A stretch of DNA of 11,204 nucleotides from Thermoleophilaceae bacterium (GCA_013696425.1 JACCYP010000017.1:1-11204); one strand, 5' to 3'. Shown: positions 1 to 6,047, counted from the first letter of the stretch. Made by a program: numbers and translations. Notes: generated from the sequence alone by a model not told the origin.

Positions 1-1
1 G

Positions 2-109
2 GCACTGCCACACTGGCTCGACTACTACAACCGAACGCGGCGCCACTCTGCGATCGGGAACGCTCCGCCGATCAGCCGTGTTCGGAAGGTCCTGAGGCAG
101 GACATCTAG
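2..109 (+). pseudogene. 3' end of an IS481-type (DDE/rve) transposase, cut by the window edge
   Basis: An open frame runs from the window edge to TAG at 107-109 and gives 35 residues. They contain WLDYYNRTRRHSAIG followed by NAPPISRV. This is the usual C-terminal end of IS481-family integrase-core transposases, where a W..YYN..R.HSAlgg.PP.sR pattern follows the catalytic Glu. The DDE residues lie outside the window, so I cannot tell whether the rest is intact. The stop overlaps the stop of the convergent methyltransferase: the palindrome CTAG at 106-109 supplies TAG to both strands. No terminal inverted repeat is evident just beyond the stop, where an IS end would be expected. A degraded copy or a chromosomal remnant is therefore possible. 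The family call is from motif recognition and is fairly confident. Confidence 0.72.
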
Positions 110-774
110 GCGGCAGGGGCGTACAGCACGACGTGTGACCGTCCGTGCATCACCTCGTACTCGCGCAGGTTCCGGCGCTTTGCGTGCCGGACGAGTTTGC
201 GCACGGGGAGCTTGCGGTGGAGCGGCGTGTCGCATGGCTCGTCCTCCAGGAAGTTCACGAGGACGAGATCGGCGCGCTCCTCGAGCTCGCTCAAGAAAGC
301 GAGCGGGTCTTCGACGTGCTCGATCACATCGAGGGCGAATGCGAGGTCGAAGCCCGTGGGCGGACGGCCGATGTCGAGGTCGTAGATCGGTGCCTCGACC
401 CCGCGACGGTCGAGGCGCCACCGCAAGTAGCGCGTACTCGGATTGTCGAAATCGGCGAACTCGACCCGGTAACCCTCCTCGAGCAGGACGAGCCCGTCGC
501 TGCCGATCCCGCACCCGTAGTCGAGCAAGCGAGCAGGCGGCGCGACGGTTTCGGTCAGGAGCTTCAGGTACGGCTCCTTGGTGCGGGTCATCGCGAACGC
601 CGTGAGGTTGTAGAGGTAACCCTCAGAGGAGCGGTAGAAGGACTGCTCGTCGCCGACGCGTTCGAATTCCTCGTCTAGCTGCTCCCCGTATCGCTCGAGC
701 CTTGACCGGTCGTAGGAGTCCCCGAGGTACTCCCGCAGCTCGGACTCCTCGCGCTCGGGATCGATCGTCACCAT
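106..774 (-). CDS. Class I SAM-dependent methyltransferase
   Basis: This 222-residue protein has a complete Rossmann-type methyltransferase core. Motif I is LLDYGCGIGSDG at residues 83-94, with the SAM-binding GxGxG-type loop. An acidic pair follows the second strand (ADFD, 107-110), and the motif IV-like segment DLAFALDVIEHVEDP covers 143-157. The N-terminal 60 residues are charged and helical. The C-terminus ends in a beta strand (SHVVLYAP). No signal peptide or membrane segment is visible, so it should be cytoplasmic. The ATG start at 774 lies 9 bases past the stop of the upstream GT-C remnant, so the two were probably an operon. No strong Shine-Dalgarno is visible. Next to glycosyltransferases it may methylate a sugar or a lipid-linked glycan, but the substrate cannot be read from the sequence. 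Its stop shares CTAG with the transposase fragment. Confidence 0.88.
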   Translation of the reverse strand: MVTIDPEREESELREYLGDSYDRSRLERYGEQLDEEFERVGDEQSFYRSSEGYLYNLTAFAMTRTKEPYLKLLTETVAPPARLLDYGCGIGSDGLVLLEEGYRVEFADFDNPSTRYLRWRLDRRGVEAPIYDLDIGRPPTGFDLAFALDVIEHVEDPLAFLSELEERADLVLVNFLEDEPCDTPLHRKLPVRKLVRHAKRRNLREYEVMHGRSHVVLYAPAA

Positions 775-783
775 GCCCCAAAC

Positions 784-906
784 CTACTTCGGCTTGAAGA
801 GCGTGAGCCACTTGCTCTCGACGATTGTTCGGTAGCCAAGCTCACGTGCCCACACCCGCGCCCGACCGGTCGGGCCGGGATATGGACAGCTCGGGGCGGC
901 GCCGCC
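784..906 (-). pseudogene. C-terminal remnant of a GT-C membrane glycosyltransferase
   Basis: The last 40 codons before TAG (784-786) encode GGAAPSCPYP, then a run containing RARVWARELGY and VESKWLTLF. This matches the C-terminus of the intact 687-residue GT-C protein at 7374-9437, which has GGAAPSCPYPAG, RARAWARELGY and VESEFLTLY at the same spacing. The similarity starts abruptly at the first Gly codons (904-906). Upstream, the frame stays open to 984 but the residues no longer resemble the paralogue. This is therefore the stump of a deleted second copy, not a small gene. The deleted gene would have been followed 9 bases later by the methyltransferase at 106-774. The break point coincides with one end of the imperfect palindrome at 905-995. 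Confidence 0.82.
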
Positions 907-995
907 TAGCGTGACCTTCCATCTGGGCCTCCTGGGAGCTGGTTGTCTCAACAGCTCCAGCCTCCAGCGAGGCCCGGATGACAAAGGTGGTTAGG
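905..995. repeat. Long imperfect palindrome (hairpin-forming element)
   Basis: The segment folds on itself. 920-931 pairs with 969-980 over 12 bp, with one G-T wobble. 932-945 pairs with 949-960 over 12 bp, with G936 and G942 bulged and a TCT loop at 946-948. 914-918 pairs with 984-988 over 5 bp, and CCTA at 905-908 pairs with TAGG at 992-995. The 8 bases 961-968 are unpaired on the right arm. About 33 pairs form in 91 bases, far beyond a chance hairpin. No T-tract follows on either strand, so a simple intrinsic terminator is unlikely. It could be a MITE or REP-like element, an IS end or an attC-like site. The identity is unresolved. Confidence 0.6.
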
Positions 996-1030
996 AGCTA
1001 CAGAGGACGACTCGGGCACACGCGCCCCGG

Positions 1031-1049
1031 TTCCCGCAACGTGCGGGAA
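1031..1049. repeat. Perfect 8-bp inverted repeat with 3-base loop
   Basis: TTCCCGCA at 1031-1038 is followed by ACG and then TGCGGGAA at 1042-1049. It lies in the 258-bp non-coding gap between the GT-C remnant and the methyltransferase remnant, 36 bases beyond the larger palindrome. There is no T-run on either side. It could be an operator, a small hairpin, or part of the same inserted element. Nothing identifies a binding protein. Confidence 0.4.
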
Positions 1050-1105
1050 TCCGCAAACAGGCGGTCCGCCGAAGCGCTGGGTTCGATAGAACTTCATGGA
1101 GGGGA

Positions 1106-1171
1106 ATGAACGGAATGGAGGTAGGGACGGTGCTGGCCTTTGCTCGGTGTGGGGGGTGGTGCTCGGCATGA
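1106..1171 (+). other. Possible 21-codon leader ORF overlapping the next start (ATGA)
   Basis: A short frame starts at ATG 1106, or at a second in-frame ATG at 1115. It ends in TGA at 1169-1171, which overlaps the ATG at 1168 of the methyltransferase remnant as ATGA. GGAGGGG at 1098-1104 sits about 10 bases before the ATG at 1115, a good ribosome-binding distance, but is too close for the ATG at 1106. The peptide has no recognisable motif. It may be a coupling leader or chance in GC-rich DNA. Confidence 0.25.
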
Positions 1172-1683
1172 GCGAGCTGCAGCCCCCTGCCGTTTCGCCC
1201 ACCGCGTACGACCGGACCCACTACCGCGAGGCCAGTGGCGGTAGTGAAGCGTGGTCAAGCTCCAGTGGCGCCCGCTACTTCGAGGACGCCGTAGCGTTCG
1301 CCAGGCACACGATCGAGGTCCACGGGGTCGGCGAGAAGGCCGAGGTGATCCTCGTCGACGCGCGTGCGATCCCGGTGCGGGACGGCCAAGCGGATCTCGT
1401 CACGCTGCTCGATGTCGTCGAGCATTTGACGCCGGTGGAGCTGCCGGGCACGCTCGCCGAGGCCCGGAGGCTGCTCAGGCCGGGCGGGCGGCTGCTCGTG
1501 CACACCTTCCCGAACCGCACCATCTACGAGATCGTCTACAAGCTGCAGCGCGCTCTCGTCCCATGGCGGCGCCGCTCATGGCCACGCGCGCGCAAGACCT
1601 ACGTGCGGATGGCGCGGCGGCGGGCCCTCGCGTGCATCGGAACAGGAGACATGTGGGCGGGAGCCGTCGGGCCAGAGGACTGA
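1168..1683 (+). pseudogene. SAM methyltransferase remnant lacking motif I
   Basis: From ATG 1168 the 171 residues begin like Methyltransf_11-type glycan methyltransferases (YDRTHYREASGGSEAW, 14-29). They continue with EDAVAFARHTIE (39-50), VDARAIPV (63-70), DLVTLLDVVEHLTP (76-89), RRLLRPGGRLLVHTFPNRT (100-118) and YKLQRALVP (124-132). In this family the SAM-binding motif I (hhDhGxGxG) lies between the N-terminal block and EDAVAFAR. Here the two blocks are joined directly after SSSSGAR, so roughly 35-45 residues appear to have been removed in frame. The C-terminus is also short and turns into Arg-rich sequence after RSWPRA. A weak echo of the family's HVNEQT...RR segment appears in the +1 frame around 1632-1690, suggesting a frameshift. 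The stop is followed immediately by the ATG of the next gene in the same frame. Without motif I, catalysis is unlikely. Confidence 0.72.
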
Positions 1684-2637
1684 ATGCCGGGGCCTCCCGA
1701 TATCTCGGTGCTCACGCCCACCTGCGGGCGGCCTGAATCGCTGACGCGGATGATCGGCTCGCTCGCCCGCCAACGCGGCGAGGACCGATTCGAACTGGTC
1801 GTCGCGAGCGACGCCGGCGACCACGACGCGGCGGACGCCGAACGGCTCGTCGCGGATGCGCCGTTCCCGGCCTGCCATACCCGCGCGAAGCGGCCCGGAG
1901 CGGCCGCCGCGCGAAATGCGGCGCTGGACCGGGCGGGGGCTCCGCTGGTCCTCTTCCTAGACGACGACGTGATTGCCGATCCCGGGCTCGTGGCCTCACA
2001 CGCGGACTGGCACCGACGCCACCCCGAGCTCGAGCTAGGGCTGCTCGGCCACGTCGACTGGGCGCGCGAGCTCGACGTGACCCCGTTCATGCGCTGGCTC
2101 GAGTACGGGATCCAGTTCGAGTTCCGGAACCTCGAGGGCGAGGAGGCGGGCTGGGGCCGCCTGGTCACCATCAACGTCTCGCTGAAGCGCGACCTGGTCG
2201 AGCGCGTCGGTGGCTTCGACGAGGTCCGCTTCCCATTCCACTACGAGGACATCGAGCTCGCGAAGCGCATGCACCACCACGGCTTCCGGCTCTTCTACGC
2301 ACGCAATGCGCGGGTCGAGCACCTCCACGCCGTGACGCTCGAGGACTACCGTCAACGGATGCGCGAGGTCGGCGCCGCCGAGAGGCGGTTCGTGACCACC
2401 CATCCCGACCTCAAGCCGCATCTGCATGCCCTCTTCGAGGAAGTGCTCTCCGCCCCGCCGGCCCGCGGACGCCTCGGCGGCCTGCTGGGGAAGGTGCCAC
2501 TGTCAACGCCGGTGCTCGGGCCCCGGATCTGGCTGAGCGCCGACATCTACTTCCGTCAGCAGCTCGCCCCGTCGTTTATGTCGGGCTGGGAAGCGGAGGG
2601 CGCCTCGGGCGCCTCCGCCCCAGGCGGGCCGAAATAG
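1684..2637 (+). CDS. GT2 family glycosyltransferase (GT-A fold)
   Basis: This 317-residue inverting GT2 enzyme opens with the nucleotide-binding strand ISVLTPTCGRPESL (7-20). AAAARNAAL (73-81) precedes the metal-binding DxD region LFLDDDV (90-96). The acceptor-side elements are TINVSLKRDLVERVGGFDE (162-180) and FHYEDIELAKRM (185-196), which carries the usual catalytic-base ED. The C-terminal ~100 residues are helical and include YFRQQLAPSFMSGW. No membrane span is evident, so it should act on the cytoplasmic face with a nucleotide-sugar donor. The start is ATG 1684, directly after the TGA of the methyltransferase remnant, with AGAGGA at 1674-1679 as a weak ribosome-binding site. The last ~27 codons overlap the convergent acyltransferase gene, and the final residues (EGASGASAPGGPK) are low complexity. 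Donor and acceptor sugars cannot be assigned. Confidence 0.92.
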   Translation: MPGPPDISVLTPTCGRPESLTRMIGSLARQRGEDRFELVVASDAGDHDAADAERLVADAPFPACHTRAKRPGAAAARNAALDRAGAPLVLFLDDDVIADPGLVASHADWHRRHPELELGLLGHVDWARELDVTPFMRWLEYGIQFEFRNLEGEEAGWGRLVTINVSLKRDLVERVGGFDEVRFPFHYEDIELAKRMHHHGFRLFYARNARVEHLHAVTLEDYRQRMREVGAAERRFVTTHPDLKPHLHALFEEVLSAPPARGRLGGLLGKVPLSTPVLGPRIWLSADIYFRQQLAPSFMSGWEAEGASGASAPGGPK

Positions 2638-3224
2638 TCGATCGGCCTGGCCGGCGCGCCCACTGCGACTGTGAAGGCCGGGATCGGACGTGTCACGACC
2701 GAGTTCGCGCCAATCACGGCCCGCTCTCCGACGCTGTTGATGACGGTGCACTTCGCACTCACGAGGGCATCGTTCTCGATCGTGAGCGGCCGGAAGTCAT
2801 AGCCCTGGTCGAGCATCGGCTTCGTGATGTCCCGGAAGCGATGGCTGCCGTCCACGATCAGCACGGACTCCGCGAACACGCACCTCTCACCGATGTCGAT
2901 CGTCGTCGTGCACTGGATCAGGGCGTCGTAGGTGAAAATCGACCTCGTGCCGATCGTGACCTTCGCACCGGGCGACAGTTCGGCCCTGAAGTTGCGCCTG
3001 AACTCCGCCCCCGGGCCGACGACGAAGGTGGAGCAGCCGGGGATGTGGAGGCTGAAGCCGGGGCCCAGGTACGAGCGCCCGTGGAAGCGGATATCCGCGT
3101 GTGGATTGCGTGCCAGCACCCAGCGCTTTCGCAGCCACGACGCAAGCTGCGGCGCACGCACATAGCCGATCTGCACCGGCAGGCCAAGGACCTTCTCCCA
3201 TATCCGTTCAAGCGCGGCCGGCAC
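2556..3224 (-). CDS. Left-handed beta-helix acyltransferase (hexapeptide-repeat, WcaF-like)
   Basis: Read from GTG 3224, this 222-residue protein has hexapeptide-repeat (LbH) character from about residue 45 to 205. Examples are SYLGPGFSLHIPG, AELSPGAKVTIG, TIDIGERCVFAES, TVINSVGERAVIGANSVVT and the family end VGAPARPIDYFGP (198-210). DGSH at 125-128 supplies the likely catalytic His of this acetyltransferase group. The fold and the neighbours suggest transfer of an acetyl (or other acyl) group from CoA to a sugar of the surface glycan. The frame is open upstream, but before 3224 it reads only antisense of the neighbouring GT2. TAGTAT at 3233-3238 lies 8 bases before GTG 3224, which supports this start and suggests a leaderless mRNA. 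The last ~20 residues are a low-complexity tail overlapping the convergent gene by 82 bases. Confidence 0.87.
   Translation of the reverse strand: MPAALERIWEKVLGLPVQIGYVRAPQLASWLRKRWVLARNPHADIRFHGRSYLGPGFSLHIPGCSTFVVGPGAEFRRNFRAELSPGAKVTIGTRSIFTYDALIQCTTTIDIGERCVFAESVLIVDGSHRFRDITKPMLDQGYDFRPLTIENDALVSAKCTVINSVGERAVIGANSVVTRPIPAFTVAVGAPARPIDYFGPPGAEAPEAPSASQPDINDGASC
2593..2618. terminator. Hairpin in the tail-to-tail overlap (possible bidirectional terminator)
   Basis: GCGGAGG at 2593-2599 pairs with CCTCCGC at 2612-2618, and CGCC at 2601-2604 pairs with GGCG at 2608-2611. The loop is TCG and G2600 is bulged, giving 11 bp. It sits where the 3' ends of two convergent genes overlap. There is no T-run on either strand, so a terminator role rests only on position and stem strength. 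Confidence 0.4.
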
Positions 3225-3232
3225 GACCGCAG

Positions 3233-3238
3233 ATACTA
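3233..3238 (-). promoter_or_regulatory. Putative -10 box (TAGTAT) of the acyltransferase gene
   Basis: On the minus strand TAGTAT fits the actinobacterial TAnnnT pattern and ends 8 bases before GTG 3224. Transcription would start at or next to the start codon, giving a leaderless mRNA. No clear -35 box is visible. It overlaps by two bases the candidate -10 of the divergent gene. Confidence 0.4.
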
Positions 3239-3242
3239 AGCT
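3237..3242 (+). promoter_or_regulatory. Putative -10 box (TAAGCT) of the divergent GT2 gene
   Basis: TAAGCT fits TAnnnT and ends 7 bases before the TTG start at 3250. No Shine-Dalgarno precedes that TTG, consistent with leaderless initiation. The evidence is positional only. Confidence 0.3.
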
Positions 3243-3249
3243 GCGCGGC

Positions 3250-4203
3250 TTGGGCTCCGAGGATCCGCAGATCGCGGTAGCGATCGTCTCCTGGAACACC
3301 CGCGACTTCCTGGAGCGATGCCTGCGTTCGCTGCGCCCGGATCTCGAGTCGGGCCTGATCGAGGTCTGGGTCGTCGACAACGACTCACACGACGGCTCGG
3401 CGGACATGGTCCGCGAAGGGTTCCCGTGGGCGAAGTTGATCGAGTCCGGCGCGAACCTCGGGTTCGGGCGGGCGGTGAACCTCGCGGCCGCGCATACCAA
3501 CACCCCGTGGCTCGTGCCGGCGAACGCCGACATCGAGATGCACCCGGGCACCCTGCGCACGCTCCTCGAGGCCGGTGAGCGGCATCCCCGAACCGGAATC
3601 GTGGCACCGAGGATGCTGCGGCCCGAAGGCGACACCGAACATTCCGTACACCCCTTCCCCAGCGCCGCGACGTTCGCGCTCGCTGCGCTGACGCCCCAGC
3701 TCTTCGGCCGCGCGCTCGCCGACCGCCTCTGCCTCTACGGGTCCTGGGATCCCGAGCGCGAGCGGGAGGTTCCGTGGGCCGTGGGGGCCTTCCTGCTCGT
3801 CCGCAGAGAGGCCTGGAACGCGGTGGGCGGCTTCCCGGACGGCCAGTGGATGTATGCGGAGGACCTCGACCTCGGCTGGTCGGTGGCGGAGCGCGGGTGG
3901 ACGACTCGCTACGTGCCGAGCGCGCGGATCACCCACGTGGGCGGCGCGTCGGCGCATCAGGCGTTCGGCACCAAGGCCATCGAGCGGTGGATGGATGCGA
4001 CCTACGCGTGGGTCGCGCGCCGGCGTGGCCGCCCGCGGGCGGCCGCCCTCGGCGCTGCCGCGATCACCGCTGGTGCGGTGCGCTTCGCCGTGTTGAGCGT
4101 CGCCTGCCTGTTCGACCAGGACCGGTTCCTTCGCCGCCGGGATCGGACCAAGGGCTGGATCACGATGCACATGCGCGGCCTGCGCGCGACGCTGGGATGC
4201 TAG
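3250..4203 (+). CDS. GT2 family glycosyltransferase (rhamnosyltransferase-like)
   Basis: This 317-residue protein begins with IAVAIVSWNTRDFLERCLRS (8-27) and continues with VWVVDNDSHDGS (39-50) and ESGANLGFGRAVN (65-77). The metal-site region reads PANADIEMHPG (90-100), with NAD in place of a classical DxD, as is common in rhamnosyltransferase-like GT2 enzymes. PWAVGAFLLVRREAWNAVGGF (175-195) and MYAEDLDLGW (201-210) complete the acceptor site, the latter with the catalytic ED. HVGGAS (229-234) is also typical. Residues ~264-288 are hydrophobic and may anchor it to the inner face of the membrane. The start is TTG 3250; no ATG or GTG lies in frame close upstream and there is no ribosome-binding site. 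With dTDP-rhamnose genes in the locus, a rhamnose donor is plausible but unproven. Confidence 0.91.
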   Translation: MGSEDPQIAVAIVSWNTRDFLERCLRSLRPDLESGLIEVWVVDNDSHDGSADMVREGFPWAKLIESGANLGFGRAVNLAAAHTNTPWLVPANADIEMHPGTLRTLLEAGERHPRTGIVAPRMLRPEGDTEHSVHPFPSAATFALAALTPQLFGRALADRLCLYGSWDPEREREVPWAVGAFLLVRREAWNAVGGFPDGQWMYAEDLDLGWSVAERGWTTRYVPSARITHVGGASAHQAFGTKAIERWMDATYAWVARRRGRPRAAALGAAAITAGAVRFAVLSVACLFDQDRFLRRRDRTKGWITMHMRGLRATLGC

Positions 4204-4443
4204 ACGGACGATGTGCTCCCCTCGAGTGTGAACCGGCCGCAGGAAACCGTGCCCAACTCGGCGGTGCTCGACGTCGACGGATGGGCCAAAGCCACTCGGG
4301 CGCGCGGACTGGGTGATCGACCTATGCCCTACGCCGCCCGCGGGCCCTACGGCAGCGAGGAGGCCGCGAAGAACAGAGCTACGGTTCCAGGGGCCGTGGG
4401 CCGGGTGGGGCCACCACCACTGGTTCTGCGATGTCGACGAGGC
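4204..4443. other. 240-bp interval without a recognisable gene
   Basis: The interval lies between the converging GT2 and flippase genes. Short open frames run through it (for example GTG 4213 to 4461 on +), but their residues match no family I know and they run into the end of the flippase gene. GCCCGCGGGC near 4336 is a simple palindrome. No strong hairpin, T-run or repeat stands out. Given the decay elsewhere it may be the remains of a gene, but I cannot identify one. Confidence 0.4.
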
Positions 4444-6009
4444 TCACGCACGCCAACCTAATGAATGGCCGGAAGGTACATCGGGCTCACCCACGACCGG
4501 CCGCCGGCCGCGCAGGTAGCCGGTCATCTCGCGGATGAGGTCGCGCTCGAAGGCGACGGTCGACCCGAGCACGACGAGGATGAACGCCACGAGCTCGCCG
4601 AGGGCGAGCCACCCCGGCGAGGGAGCACCGCCGACCGCCCGGATGCCGCCGACGGTCGCCGCCGCGATGAGCGCGGGGCCAGCGGCGCGCGCCGCGTGCG
4701 CGAGCGGGTTGAAGCCGGGGAATAGCTTCTTCATGTAGTAGACCCGCAGGCCAAGGCTGACGGTCGTGGCGGCGCCGATGCCCATCGCGAAGCCGTCGAG
4801 GCCGACGAACACCAGGCCGGGCATTCCCACGCTGAGGAAGACGACCGTGTACGCGACGTAGACCGTGGCGATCGGCCTGGTGTTGTCGAGCGCCCGGTAG
4901 TAGGCCGTCCAGTTGAAGGCGAACTGGTTTATGGCGGCGATCAGCCCGAGCGCCTGGATGAGGCCGACGGCCGGTTGCCAGCGCTGGCCCAGCACGTGAT
5001 CGATGAGCGCGGGGGCGAACAGCGCCAGCCCGACGCCGAACGGCATGCCCCACATCAGACCGAGCCGGTTCGACTTGACGAACGTCTCGAACAGCAGCTG
5101 GGTGCGGTCCTTCACCGCACAGACCGCCGGGTAGAGGGTCTGCGAGATGATCGCGTCGACCCTGTCGGTGTAGAGCGTGATCTGGCTTGCAAGAGCGAGC
5201 GCACCGACAGCGGCGAGACCCAGCGCAGCCTCGCCGACGAGCATCGCCGATTGAGCCACGAGCAGGCTGCTGCCGGCTGCGATGAACAGCGGCCAGGAGA
5301 AAGACGCGTACTGGCGCAGCGTGCCGCGGTCGTACTTGAACGCCAACTTGTACGGGGACTCGCGGACCGCGACGATCGCCGCCGCGCCGGTCCCAGCCAC
5401 CGCGCCGAACACCAGGCTCCAATATCCGAAGCCGGCGACCGCGAGGCCGACCGTGACGACGAAGCCCACGATGGGGTCTATGGATTGGAGTGCTCGCTGG
5501 CGCTTGAAGTCGAGTCGCCGGTAGAGGATCCAGAACGGCGCCTGGAGCGTGACGAGCGGCACATTGATCGCCAACACCAGGCCCGGGAGGAGAAGCTCCG
5601 GCAGCCCGTACGCCAGAGCGAACAGGGGAAGGGCAACCACAATCACCACCAGGAGCAGACAGTTCAACATCCCATCGATCGTGAAGGCCTTCTGGAACGC
5701 CAGCTCTTGGTCTGATTCGTCCTGCTGGAGGTACTTGTCCGAGACCCCGACCTCCTTGAGCAACGCGAGCGTCACGAGCGAGACGACCAGGATCCCCCAG
5801 ATCCCGTAGTCGCTCCTAGTGAGGAAGGCTGCGACCACCAAGCCTTTCAGGAGGCCGAGCGTCTGCACGCCCACCATGAAGGCGGCGTTCACGATCACGC
5901 CGCGAGCAGCCGTCCGTCTGTAACCATCGTCGACCGCCTGCAACCGGTCGGTGGTCCGCGGAGGGGAACCAGATCGAAGAGCGCGTCGAGCAGCCACCCC
6001 GTCAGGCAC
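4444..6009 (-). CDS. Polysaccharide flippase, MOP superfamily (Wzx-like)
   Basis: This very hydrophobic protein of up to 521 residues has about 12-14 membrane segments, the layout of Wzx/MATE-type exporters. It would flip a lipid-linked glycan from the cytoplasmic to the outer face of the membrane. Recognisable family elements include GLLKGLVVAAFLTRSDYGIWG (52-72), YRRLDFKRQRALQSIDPI (163-180) and, in the second half, SQTLYPAVCAVKD and YYRALDNTRP. The start is uncertain. GTG 6009 is the outermost, but the -10-like TATAGT at 6008-6013 overlaps it. GTG 5997 (10 bases beyond that box) or TTG 5943 (just before AVDDGYRRTAARG) may be the real start. No Shine-Dalgarno settles this. It stands alone on its strand, divergent from a GT2 remnant. 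Confidence 0.9.
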   Translation of the reverse strand: MPDGVAARRALRSGSPPRTTDRLQAVDDGYRRTAARGVIVNAAFMVGVQTLGLLKGLVVAAFLTRSDYGIWGILVVSLVTLALLKEVGVSDKYLQQDESDQELAFQKAFTIDGMLNCLLLVVIVVALPLFALAYGLPELLLPGLVLAINVPLVTLQAPFWILYRRLDFKRQRALQSIDPIVGFVVTVGLAVAGFGYWSLVFGAVAGTGAAAIVAVRESPYKLAFKYDRGTLRQYASFSWPLFIAAGSSLLVAQSAMLVGEAALGLAAVGALALASQITLYTDRVDAIISQTLYPAVCAVKDRTQLLFETFVKSNRLGLMWGMPFGVGLALFAPALIDHVLGQRWQPAVGLIQALGLIAAINQFAFNWTAYYRALDNTRPIATVYVAYTVVFLSVGMPGLVFVGLDGFAMGIGAATTVSLGLRVYYMKKLFPGFNPLAHAARAAGPALIAAATVGGIRAVGGAPSPGWLALGELVAFILVVLGSTVAFERDLIREMTGYLRGRRPVVGEPDVPSGHSLGWRA

Positions 6010-6013
6010 TATA
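6008..6013 (-). promoter_or_regulatory. Putative -10 box (TATAGT) of the flippase gene
   Basis: TATAGT on the minus strand is one base from the TATAAT consensus, which is striking in such GC-rich sequence. It ends 10 bases before GTG 5997. It lies in the self-complementary CTATAG (6009-6014), so the plus strand reads TATAGG facing the GT2 remnant. No good -35 box is seen. Confidence 0.45.
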
Positions 6014-6047
6014 GGCGCAGCGTGACCACACGACGCACATCCCGCCG

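Noticed and set aside
904..996. Calling the palindrome a true integron attC site
   Set aside because: Each outer box departs from the consensus by one base, including the AAC of the left box. No integrase or cassette ORF is in the right place. I kept it only as one hypothesis.
1081..1092. GTTC-GATA-GAAC as a LexA/SOS box
   Set aside because: The arms are in the opposite order to the actinobacterial SOS box (GAAC-N4-GTTC).
3225..3635. N-terminal extension of the acyltransferase frame to 3635
   Set aside because: The extra 137 residues are antisense of the GT2 gene, Arg/Ser rich and without acyltransferase features. GTG 3224 fits the family and the promoter-like box.
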